NCBI GenBank assembly: GCA_039105265.1 | Contig: JAPFFF010000003.1 | Span: 6,076,001-6,140,000, forward strand | Reading direction: 5' to 3' | Origin: Tritrichomonas musculus | Taxonomy: Eukaryota > Parabasalia > Tritrichomonadida > Tritrichomonadidae | DNA: 64,000 nucleotides | Shown: positions 42,101 through 50,293 of the stretch, piece by piece | How the letters are laid out: every line of letters starts with the position of its first letter | How positions within the stretch are numbered: the stretch's first letter is position 1 | Translations under genes and position numbers: made by a program | Notes under the pieces: generated by a model | What the model was told of the DNA's origin: nothing | The model's database searches: none | The model's input: the letters and a program-made list of their open reading frames with translations, nothing else

Positions 42101-42217
42101 ATTGAAATTACAGTTATATTATGCTTGATTTGTTTAAAAAAGAATGAATAAATCAATAAATACACCATTACTGATCAAAAGACCATTGAAATTACAATTA
42201 TATTATGCTTGATTTGT
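42099..42217. repeat. 35-bp direct repeat, two copies
   Basis: ccattgaaattaca(a/g)ttatattatgcttgatttgt occurs at 42099-42133 and 42183-42217, differing at one base. The first copy overlaps the start of the Sel1 pseudogene's upstream end. Confidence 0.8.
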
Positions 42218-42340
42218 GAACTGATTATTTGAATCAATGGCATGTTCAAAAATTATTTTGAAATTGAAGGTCAATTCCTCACTCGAAAAAATGAATATTT
42301 GTTTAGCCTTTTTAAAAAAGAATGAATAAATCAATAAATA
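42133..42340. repeat. 30-bp direct repeat, two copies
   Basis: A perfect 30-base string (tttaaaaaagaatgaataaa and onward) occurs at 42133-42162 and 42311-42340, interleaved with the 35-bp repeat. The pattern suggests stepwise local duplication. Confidence 0.8.
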
Positions 42341-42433
42341 ACAAATTGCATAATAATATGAAATATTATTTGATAATTAATAATTCTTAAGCTTGAGATC
42401 TTCCAATAAATTTTCTGATATGACCAATTACTT

Positions 42434-44959
42434 TTAAGAATTATTAATTATTTTAATCAATTTAGGAGGAATCATTATTAAACTCAACGAAGAATAATTG
42501 TGTATGTTGCTGTCAAATGAGATCAATTTTGAATTTTCAGCAACTTCAATAACTTGAAGTTTGTGGCAGCTTGCAAAAGCTTCTTCTTCAATTTGAGTTA
42601 CACTAAATGGAATTGAGATACTCTTAAGAGAAGTATTCAAAAAAGCGCACTCTTTGATTGAATTCAATTCAAAGCATTCATGAAAATCAATTCTTTGAAG
42701 TTGTTGGCAAGCAGAAAAAGCATAAGGAGCAATTTGTCTTATAAAAGGTGGAATTGTTGCATGTTTAATATTTCGCCTTGAAAAGACAAGAATGTCAAAA
42801 ATGTCACTGTTTAAGTTTGATTTTCCAAGGATGAAAGAATTGTTATAATACGTGTAATTTTCATTGTTTGGCATCACTGTGATTTTATCTAATTTTTTTG
42901 ATGGACAAAGCCATCCTTTAATTTTCGTAAGTTTTGAAGGAATCGTGATTTCTTCAAGTGATAAAGCTGAAAAAGCATTTGTTTCAATTGTATTCAATTC
43001 TGAATCTAGTTGAAAATCAACTCGTTTGAGTTGGGAGCAAGAAAAAAAGGCGCTTTCTTCAATTCGAACTACACTTGATGGAATCGAAATGTTTTCAATT
43101 GAAGTTTTTGAGAAAGAAAATTTGCCAATTGATTTCAATTCAGAATGATCTTGAAAAGTGACATTTCTGAGCTGATTGCACATGAAAAATGCATATTTAC
43201 CGATGTGTTCGACATGTGCTGGAATCGAAATTTGTCTCAATGATGTAAATGAAAAAGCATGCTTGCCAATTGAAGTGATCTGAGATTGAGATGGGAATTC
43301 AACAGCTTGAAGTTGGTGGCATTGATTAAAAGCAAAAGGTGATATGTATTTGATAAAAGAAGGAACAACTATTTTTGAAATGTCTCTTCGTGCAAAATGA
43401 AGAGTATCATAATCGTCACTTTTTGGATCTGATTTACCAATGATGACTGAATTATTTACATAAATAAAATGAAGATTATCTGGAGCAATTGATACATTTT
43501 TTAAATTTAATGTTCCAGCACACCAGCTGTCTTTCAATTCAGAAACATTTGCAGGAATTGAAATTGTTTCCAAAGAAGAATTTACGAATGCATATTTATC
43601 AATTGAAACCAATTGAGAATTCTCTGAAAAATCAATAACTTTCAATTGCAAGCATTCATCAAAAGCATGAGATGCTATTCTTTTAATAAATGACGGAATA
43701 ACAGCTCTTATCATATTTCTCCGTGCAAATAGAAGAATGTCATAATTAACGTTTTCTGCATTTGATTTTCCAAATATAAATTTATTTGAAAAAGTGGTGA
43801 AAAAACGGTTATAAGGCATCACATCAAACCTATTCAATTGAGCTACGCCTGAACACCATCCTTTCTTCAGTTCAATAACATTGGTTTGAATTGTAATGCT
43901 TTCAAGAGAACTTCCAATGAATGCGTATTTATCAATTGAATTCAATTCGCAATTGTTACCAAATTCAATTTGCCGAAGTTGGATGCAATAATTAAAGGCT
44001 GCCTCTCCTATTTCTTTAACATGTGAAGGAATTACGATACTGTTAATTGCTGTTCTTGAAAATGCTTCTTTTTCAATTAACCGTAATTTCGATTGAAATG
44101 AAAAATCAACTTTTTGAAGATTAAAACAGCAATTAAAACAACCTTCACAAATCACCGTGACTTGTCGTGGAATCGAAATTCTTTCAAGAGAAGAATTGAC
44201 AAATGCATTCTTTTCAATTGTTATTATTTGTGAGTTTTCTGGAAATTGAATTGACTTAATAATTGACGAATCTTTGAACGCATTCTCAAATATGTCAGTT
44301 ACGATGAATTCATGTGACTCGTACTGAATTGAATATGGGATAAAAATATTGCCTTCTGCGTCTATATTACGAAATACACCTGCGGTCATTTCTTCTTCAT
44401 TCAAAACAAATGAGAGACCGTTTAGATTTACTTTTTTTCTGGTCAATAAATCGACCTTTTTGACATTTCCTTTTTTACATGAATATAGCAATTCAGACTT
44501 GGTATTTAAGAATTCAGAACTTGAATCAATAACATTTTTATTGAATAAAAGATGAATTATTTGTTGATAATTGCTCCTTGTCTCGTTTAAATCATCATTA
44601 TATTTTTCAATTGCTGCTTTTAATCTTCGATTTTGTTTATTTAAGTATAAAGTATATTTATTTTGGTTATTTGCTTTATAAATTTTAATTAGATCTTTCA
44701 TTCTATCAAATTCTTCACTTAATAAAAGATAATCGTTATAATTAGAAGAATTAATATTTGGAGTTTCCTTTAATATCCAATTGTTTATAAACGATTGGAA
44801 TACTCTTTCATTCACATATGATTTTACTCTATATTGTTGTTTGGTAAACAAAGAGATAAAAATATCTTTACGAACATTGTTTATATAATTAAAATCAGAT
44901 GGGATTAAGAAATCCTTTGATTTCAATATTAATTTAAAATGTCCCTTTTCTACAAGCAT
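42434..44959 (-). CDS. BspA-like LRR_5 protein with N-terminal BTB-like region
   Basis: An 841-aa protein. Residues ~1-150 (MLVEKGHFKLILKSKDFLIP onward) are a helical region of the kind attached to ankyrin or LRR arrays in trichomonads; I suspect a divergent BTB-like fold. From ~185 to the end is an LRR_5/BspA array with the motif 'I..YAF..SSLE.I.IP..V..I...AF..C..L..IDF'. Three long modules are marked by a W-C/L-x-G/P segment at W368, W479 and W683, each followed by N..F.Y/T....F.IGKS..D..D.L.FARRNI and a PSFIK.I.P.AF repeat. Spacing is 111 and 204 residues, so one module was lost or expanded. No signal peptide or membrane anchor is seen, so a cytosolic location is likely, unlike classic surface BspA. 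Start is supported by an initiator-like TCATTA 7 bases upstream. Confidence 0.85.
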   Translation of the reverse strand: MLVEKGHFKLILKSKDFLIPSDFNYINNVRKDIFISLFTKQQYRVKSYVNERVFQSFINNWILKETPNINSSNYNDYLLLSEEFDRMKDLIKIYKANNQNKYTLYLNKQNRRLKAAIEKYNDDLNETRSNYQQIIHLLFNKNVIDSSSEFLNTKSELLYSCKKGNVKKVDLLTRKKVNLNGLSFVLNEEEMTAGVFRNIDAEGNIFIPYSIQYESHEFIVTDIFENAFKDSSIIKSIQFPENSQIITIEKNAFVNSSLERISIPRQVTVICEGCFNCCFNLQKVDFSFQSKLRLIEKEAFSRTAINSIVIPSHVKEIGEAAFNYCIQLRQIEFGNNCELNSIDKYAFIGSSLESITIQTNVIELKKGWCSGVAQLNRFDVMPYNRFFTTFSNKFIFGKSNAENVNYDILLFARRNMIRAVIPSFIKRIASHAFDECLQLKVIDFSENSQLVSIDKYAFVNSSLETISIPANVSELKDSWCAGTLNLKNVSIAPDNLHFIYVNNSVIIGKSDPKSDDYDTLHFARRDISKIVVPSFIKYISPFAFNQCHQLQAVEFPSQSQITSIGKHAFSFTSLRQISIPAHVEHIGKYAFFMCNQLRNVTFQDHSELKSIGKFSFSKTSIENISIPSSVVRIEESAFFSCSQLKRVDFQLDSELNTIETNAFSALSLEEITIPSKLTKIKGWLCPSKKLDKITVMPNNENYTYYNNSFILGKSNLNSDIFDILVFSRRNIKHATIPPFIRQIAPYAFSACQQLQRIDFHECFELNSIKECAFLNTSLKSISIPFSVTQIEEEAFASCHKLQVIEVAENSKLISFDSNIHNYSSLSLIMIPPKLIKIINNS

Positions 44960-44966
44960 ATTTCAC

Positions 44967-44972
44967 TAATGA
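44967..44972 (-). promoter_or_regulatory. Initiator-like TCATTA of the 841-aa LRR gene
   Basis: TCATTA on the minus strand, 7 bases upstream of the ATG at 44959. It fits the trichomonad initiator consensus. Confidence 0.4.
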
Positions 44973-45241
44973 AAGTATATACCTGTTCAAAAAAAATATA
45001 TATAAATTCAACTTTTTGTTTTAATATTTATCCGTTTATATTCAAAAATTACAATTGTTATTTGGTTGATAAAAAAATAAATATTATTTACCCGACAAAA
45101 TCTCTTTACTACAAACATGTATACGCAAATTAACGCAATTTAAAAAATGCTCTTTCTTTCCTCGCCTTCATAATTAATTCACTTTATTGGCAATGATGCT
45201 TTCAAATATTTTTCATCAAATTCCAAAATCAAATTTAGACT

Positions 45242-46204
45242 TTAATAAAAAATATTTTGAATTAAATCGCTGACGTTATCGAAATCATCAAATTCAATTG
45301 GAAACTTTATTGAATCAAGATTGCTGCACTTTAAAAATGCATTTTTTCCAATATGATTAACATAATTTGGAATTGTTATCATTTCAATTGCACAGCCGCA
45401 AAATGCTTTATTTCCAATTGATTTTAATTCAGAATTTTGATCGAATTCGACTTTTTCAAGATTCTCACAGCAATAAAAGCATTCGTCATCAATGATATTT
45501 GTGTGAATTGGAATCGATATTTTTTCTATTCCTGAAAATGAAAAAGCACCCTTTTTAATTGCAAGAAGTTCTGAATTATCCGAAAAATAAACATCAGTGA
45601 GATTACTGCATCCTTCGAACGCATCTTGGCCGATTGTTCTGACTTGGAATGGAATTGAAATTTCATTAATTGATGACATTGAAAAAGTTCCTTCTTCAAT
45701 TGATAAAATTTCTGAATTCTCATCAAAATCAACTGTTTCAAGATTGTAGCATCCATAAAATGAACGTTGGCCAATTTTTGTCACATTTCTTGGTATTGAT
45801 ATTTTGGATATTGATGATCCTGAAAAAACATCGTTACCAATGATTGTGAGTCGTGATTGTTGTGTGAAATTGATTTTTGAGAGGTTGTAGCATAAAGAAA
45901 AGCATCCATCACCAATTTCTGTAACAGATTCAGGAATTGAAATATTTTGGAGTGAAGAAAAGGCAAATGCTTCTTTTCCAATAAATTCCAATTCTGAATT
46001 GTTGCAAAAGCCAATTGATTTTATTTTTTCGTTGTTTTTAAAAGATGAGTCACCAATTGATTTAATTATGTATTGTTTTGAGTCAATTTCAATGGCTCGA
46101 GGAAAGACTATGTCGCCTTTGGCTTCAATTGAGTTAATGACGCTTGCAGTGTTGTTATTTGTATTTAATAAAAAGCAAATACCATTTTCAAATTTAGCAA
46201 TCAT
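45242..46204 (-). CDS. BspA-like LRR_5 protein
   Basis: A 320-aa protein. After a short cap (MIAKFENGICFLLNTNNNTA, then KGDIVFPRAIEIDSKQYII) come about eleven LRR_5 repeats of ~23 residues with the pattern 'IG..AF..SSL..I.IP..V..IG...F..C.NL..V.F'. It ends shortly after the last repeat (NAFLKCSNLDSIKFP). There is no signal peptide, no transmembrane helix and no C-terminal anchor. Trichomonad BspA-like proteins bind host or bacterial surfaces when exported; here location is unclear. It is similar in repeat sequence to the 841-aa gene next to it but lacks its N-terminal domain, so the two are probably paralogues or one a part-duplicate. Confidence 0.88.
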   Translation of the reverse strand: MIAKFENGICFLLNTNNNTASVINSIEAKGDIVFPRAIEIDSKQYIIKSIGDSSFKNNEKIKSIGFCNNSELEFIGKEAFAFSSLQNISIPESVTEIGDGCFSLCYNLSKINFTQQSRLTIIGNDVFSGSSISKISIPRNVTKIGQRSFYGCYNLETVDFDENSEILSIEEGTFSMSSINEISIPFQVRTIGQDAFEGCSNLTDVYFSDNSELLAIKKGAFSFSGIEKISIPIHTNIIDDECFYCCENLEKVEFDQNSELKSIGNKAFCGCAIEMITIPNYVNHIGKNAFLKCSNLDSIKFPIEFDDFDNVSDLIQNIFY

Positions 46205-46216
46205 TAATGATAATGA
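46205..46216 (-). promoter_or_regulatory. Doubled initiator-like TCATTA of the 320-aa LRR gene
   Basis: TCATTATCATTA lies directly before the ATG on the minus strand (two adjacent copies), matching the trichomonad initiator form. Confidence 0.4.
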
Positions 46217-46280
46217 AGTAAAATTTTAAAAAAATTATAAAAAATTTTAAAAAATTTTCATGACAAAAATTTTCATGATA

Positions 46281-46586
46281 ACGTGCTTTCAATAGATTCA
46301 TAGCATTTCATTAGATCCAGAGCAAGGCCAATCTAGCATAAATTGACCATAGTTTGATCGTTTTTTACAAAAAAGAAAACCAAATATGATCAGAAATGTT
46401 TTTATCAGAAATTTTTTAATTTTCACTATTTTACTAATATCTCCAAATAAAATTGTAAAACTAGTAAAATTTAACAAAATTTATAATTTATAATAATAAT
46501 TTTTATATAATTTATTATTAAATATTTAATAAAATAATTAAATTGTATGAAAAATAACACAAATTACGAATCAAATGAAAGCACGT
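46281..46586. mobile_element. 306-bp MITE with TA duplication, pogo-related ends
   Basis: Ends start acgtgctttca and are inverted; the element is bordered on both sides by TA (46279-46280 and 46587-46588). The inverted arms agree over about 11 bases and weakly to ~20. The first 26 bases match the right terminal sequence of the pogo-like element at 55350-60048 at 19 positions (acgtcctttcaccagacc...tagcac versus acgtgctttcaatagattc...tagcat). No coding capacity. Likely moved in trans by a pogo-type transposase. Confidence 0.65.
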
Positions 46587-46723
46587 TACAAATTTCCATG
46601 ACAATGTTTAAATGAAAAATATATAGCTCTTTGTATAAATTCAATGATAATGAAATAAGTGACTTAAAATAAACGCAAATATATTTATTTACAAATAAAA
46701 TTAAAATAAAAAGCATATCTAAT

Positions 46724-47701
46724 TCATCCCCAAAAATAAACTCTATTTGGTTGATGAACAGTTAGTTGACGTTCAGGAGGAAGTTTAAACCTTCCCTCCA
46801 TGAATTTTTTCCCATCAGGAAAATCATTCAATTTCTTTTCTTTCCTTGTCTCTTCATGAACCTCTTCTGTAATATAATTGTCTGTGAAAGATGCAACTTT
46901 TGCTGCAGGATTAAACTCTTTCCAATTCATCAGCTGATGAACTTTTTGAACTTTCATGTTATACATTCTTTCTGAAATTTGCCAATCCTTCTTGTTGAAA
47001 GCATCAATTGCTTCTTTTCTGCGTTTAAAATGTGCATCAAATGATTTGTGAACTATGTCATATGACCCAGGATTACTTCCACTCTGATTTCGATAAATAG
47101 GATGAGTTTTTGCTTTACCGAATTTAGCCATACCATTGGATTGTAACTGTGGTAGTATAGAAGGTTTTTGTAAAAGTTGCGTTTTGGGGCGTAAATTTTT
47201 GGTCTTTTGTTGCTGTATTTCTGTAAGTTCGTTATTTGTAGAAACTTCTGAATTAAAATGAACTCTTTTATCTTCAAAAGGATAACTTTCATTTAACATA
47301 TCAGAATTAGTGTTGACTAAGGAAGATGAAAGAAATAATTTTTTTGCTTGGTTGGAATGATTAATCGTAGAAGTTTGGTATGGTGTTTTTTTAGAATAGG
47401 TCGAATTTAGGTTCTTTCTGTTTTGAACAATCTGAGATTTACCAAGGCCAAAATCAGAAACGTTATTTTCTTCAACATCAACAATAAAAACTTTTTGATG
47501 ATTTTCTGTATTTGCTATTGAGCTCTGATTTGTTAGGCTATCTTGATTGTTAGGAGGAGGAACAAGAAGAGTTGGTTTCGAAATGTTATTCTTAAATCTG
47601 CTTAAACCTGTTTTCCATCTTGAACTATGTTTAACGAAAGCACTATTTTCAATATTTTGGGTATCATTATTCTTTAAATATGCTTGTTGTTGGGTTTCCA
47701 T
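46724..47701 (-). CDS. Hypothetical protein with SHIPPO/PGP-like motif
   Basis: A 325-aa, Asn/Gln/Lys-rich, largely disordered-looking protein. The C-terminal third is better conserved-looking: KFGKAKTHPIYRNQSGSNPG followed by SYDIVHKSFDAHF, resembling the SHIPPO-type 'PGPGxYxI' motif of microtubule-associated ciliary proteins. A helical, W-containing stretch (KKDWQISERMYNMKVQKVH) follows, and the end is a RFKLPPERQLTVHQPNRVYF tail. No catalytic domain. I suggest a cytoskeletal or axonemal protein on the basis of one motif only. Confidence 0.65.
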   Translation of the reverse strand: METQQQAYLKNNDTQNIENSAFVKHSSRWKTGLSRFKNNISKPTLLVPPPNNQDSLTNQSSIANTENHQKVFIVDVEENNVSDFGLGKSQIVQNRKNLNSTYSKKTPYQTSTINHSNQAKKLFLSSSLVNTNSDMLNESYPFEDKRVHFNSEVSTNNELTEIQQQKTKNLRPKTQLLQKPSILPQLQSNGMAKFGKAKTHPIYRNQSGSNPGSYDIVHKSFDAHFKRRKEAIDAFNKKDWQISERMYNMKVQKVHQLMNWKEFNPAAKVASFTDNYITEEVHEETRKEKKLNDFPDGKKFMEGRFKLPPERQLTVHQPNRVYFWG

Positions 47702-47807
47702 CTGTCTAAAAAAGTTTCTATATAATTTCTCAAAAAGTTTAAAAAACGAATTAAAAATCTAATAACCTTTTAAATAAAATATATATCATATAATTATAAT
47801 TAATAAG

Positions 47808-48788
47808 TCACTTAATTGTTTTTAATGGTTCGAGTATTGCTGCAGGAACCATTCCTATTTGCCCTTGGCTGTTTTTCACTAACCAATGGGTATTCATTGT
47901 AACTTCTTCAACGGCTACAATTTCTTTTTTCTTGACACTAATTACTTGATCTTGATCTTGATCTGAGTCGAAGTCTTCCCAGACACGAGCTTGAAATGTA
48001 ATTTTCTTTATGTCATAATTTTGTAATTGATTGTTTGATAGAACGCCTGTTGCTGCAAATAAATCAAAGAAATCGGCATCAATTAAATTTTTAAAATATG
48101 AGACTTGTTTTGTCTCACTTTTATTTTCTGCTGGTATTTCCTTTAATTGAAAAGAATTAAAAAAAATTTGTACAGCATCTTTCACTGTTTCATCTTCCTC
48201 CTTTAGTCCTTTCTTTAAAAACGCATCTGAATTATTTATATACGAATATAAGTCATTCCGATGAATATCTATTGATCGCAATAAAACAAGATAATGTCCA
48301 TGCATAGTTTTGCCGAGTTCTAAGGTTTCTCTAGCACAAGTGATTTTTGATTGTTTAGCTTTTGTAACATTTTCAAAATATACCTTTATAGCGTTTTTAA
48401 TTTGTGATATAGAATCTGATGAATCTGACTGAAATTTTTGTGAATGCTTAATAAGATCAATACGTTGTCTTTTTAAATTAGAAATAGCATTTGCAATTGC
48501 ATCTTGAGTTTCTTTGTAATTTGGGGCTAAATTATTTATAAAACTGCCCAGCTGCTGCTGTGGATTGGCTATATCAAGGGCCGGAAGCTTTCTGTTTTGT
48601 TCGTTATACATTTCTAAAGAAGCTTTGAGAGATGTTAAGCTTTTATGTGCGTCATCAAAGTAATTCAAATCTGATTGTAAGGAAAGCTTTCGTTTGTCAT
48701 ATATATCAACGATTCCATTGATGTGTTCTTGTATTATTTTTATGACATCATTTGCTTTTTTTAACCTCTCATTGGTATTATTACTCAT
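47808..48788 (-). CDS. BAR/F-BAR-like coiled-coil protein with C-terminal SH3 domain
   Basis: A 326-aa protein. The first ~215 residues are long helices with heptad patterns (for example AIANAISNLKRQRIDLIKHS and ETLELGK-like segments) as in BAR or F-BAR domains, which dimerise and bend membranes. The final ~57 residues form an SH3 domain: ARVWEDF, then VISVKKKEIVAVEEVTMNTH, WLVKN and QIGMVPAAILEPL, matching the ALYDF..., D-E-L-S-V and W-x-x-x...G-x-x-P-x-x-Y/L positions. BAR-plus-SH3 proteins link membrane curvature to actin regulators and endocytosis. The SH3 call is firmer than the BAR call. Confidence 0.75.
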   Translation of the reverse strand: MSNNTNERLKKANDVIKIIQEHINGIVDIYDKRKLSLQSDLNYFDDAHKSLTSLKASLEMYNEQNRKLPALDIANPQQQLGSFINNLAPNYKETQDAIANAISNLKRQRIDLIKHSQKFQSDSSDSISQIKNAIKVYFENVTKAKQSKITCARETLELGKTMHGHYLVLLRSIDIHRNDLYSYINNSDAFLKKGLKEEDETVKDAVQIFFNSFQLKEIPAENKSETKQVSYFKNLIDADFFDLFAATGVLSNNQLQNYDIKKITFQARVWEDFDSDQDQDQVISVKKKEIVAVEEVTMNTHWLVKNSQGQIGMVPAAILEPLKTIK

Positions 48789-48882
48789 TCCTTAATTGGA
48801 TTTTTAATTCAATTGAATTTTTCAACGATCAAAAAGCATAGAATCTAACATAAAAATTTTAACTATGTTTATTAAGAAATAT

Positions 48883-49854
48883 TTAATAAACTGAATAGAA
48901 GACTGCATCAGCAACATTGCATGTGTCCTCTCCTCTTAAGAACCTAACATAACCTGCTTCGCCCCAAGATTTTCCCCATGAATTTCTAACAATCCAGTAA
49001 TCTTTTTTAAGGTCATCATCAAATCCATAGCCAACAATGCCCATTGCATGGTTATAAGTGTATTTGTGGCAGTTCTTTTCATCGTAAATGCCTGAGGTGT
49101 ATAATTGGAAAGAGTATTGTGAGCAATCAACGGAAATTGCAACTGGGCCAACTGTTGCAATATGCTCTTTCAAATTTTCTTCATCTCCTTGAGCAAGCAT
49201 TTGAACATCTGTGATTTGTGAAACTTTTTGGTGCTTTTCGAATTCGCAAGTTTTTTGAGCTGGTGTATAAGGATATTCGCTTAAGAGGTTGAAATGGCCG
49301 CCTTGCTTTTGGATTACGAATGATAATGCCTTGTCTGACCAACCGCCCATGCAGCCATGGCATTCACCATCTGCACAATCAATTAAATTTGATTCTGAAA
49401 AGGCTAGTAATTCACCTGTTGCTATAGCATGAGTTCCTTCATGAGCTAAAATTGCGCCAAAAGCCCAACAGCTTCCGCAAGAACCTTGATCTTTAACATC
49501 GTAAACTGCTCCTTTTTCTCTCCAGTCAAAGTTAGTAGGAAGATCATTCTTCTTTAAATTGAGTTTGGGAGCAGCTTTTCTGTTACGGAAATCAAGAGTT
49601 GGTTTGGAACCAAGGAGTGTTTTATATTCTTGTACTGTAAGGCATGCAAATTTATTTAGTCCAAGTTTGAATGATTTGGATTTGCTGTTGAATTCTTTAA
49701 CATATTTGCTATTAGCTAAATAGATACCGAAACGCAAATGATATTCATCTCCAACAAATAAGTTGTTTGTAGACCTCATCCATAGAAGAAATGATTTTTC
49801 TTCAAATGAAGTTGTTAAAACTTGAGAACATGAAAGCGCAATTAAGAAAAACAT
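48883..49854 (-). CDS. Secreted papain-family cysteine protease (cathepsin L-like)
   Basis: A 323-aa preproenzyme of peptidase family C1A. A hydrophobic signal peptide starts at M1 (FFLIALSCSQV), followed by an I29-type propeptide (about 20-95) and the mature domain beginning near LPTNFDWREKG. Catalytic residues: Q123 and C129 in DQGSCGSCWAF, H269 in YNHAMGIVGYG, and N291 in IVRNSWGKSWGEAGY. All are intact, so the enzyme should be active. Trichomonads secrete many such proteases that degrade host proteins and assist cytoadherence or nutrition. Length is typical of the family. Confidence 0.96.
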   Translation of the reverse strand: MFFLIALSCSQVLTTSFEEKSFLLWMRSTNNLFVGDEYHLRFGIYLANSKYVKEFNSKSKSFKLGLNKFACLTVQEYKTLLGSKPTLDFRNRKAAPKLNLKKNDLPTNFDWREKGAVYDVKDQGSCGSCWAFGAILAHEGTHAIATGELLAFSESNLIDCADGECHGCMGGWSDKALSFVIQKQGGHFNLLSEYPYTPAQKTCEFEKHQKVSQITDVQMLAQGDEENLKEHIATVGPVAISVDCSQYSFQLYTSGIYDEKNCHKYTYNHAMGIVGYGFDDDLKKDYWIVRNSWGKSWGEAGYVRFLRGEDTCNVADAVFYSVY

Positions 49855-50293
49855 AATTGAGATTGAGTAAGTTAACTAACATATCACTTTTGTTTGAAAA
49901 AAAAATCCAGAAAATTTTGCATAAATATATTCATTAATAAAAGCTTTTACGAAGAAGTTCGATTTAAAAGTTATTGTTTTATAATAGCATTATTGTTTTT
50001 CATTGAAATAAAACAATTTGAAATATTTTTATTAATATTTTGAATGAGAAACTCAAGTTTTCAAAAAAAAAAATAAAATTGAATTATCAGAAAATAATTC
50101 AAAAACTGAAGTTTATCAAATGTGCCTATATCCATGTTTCCGAAAATAACTGTTCCCAATGCTATATTGATTTATCTCTTTTTATTGGTAAAATCAACTA
50201 AAAAATATTAGATTTGTTATATATTACGTGTATAAAAATGAAAATCAAAATCTTTCTTTTTCATTTTATTTTATTAAATAAAAACACAAATAC
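49855..50293. other. Intergenic spacer
   Basis: AT-rich with a poly-A stretch near 50063; no gene recognised. Confidence 0.4.
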
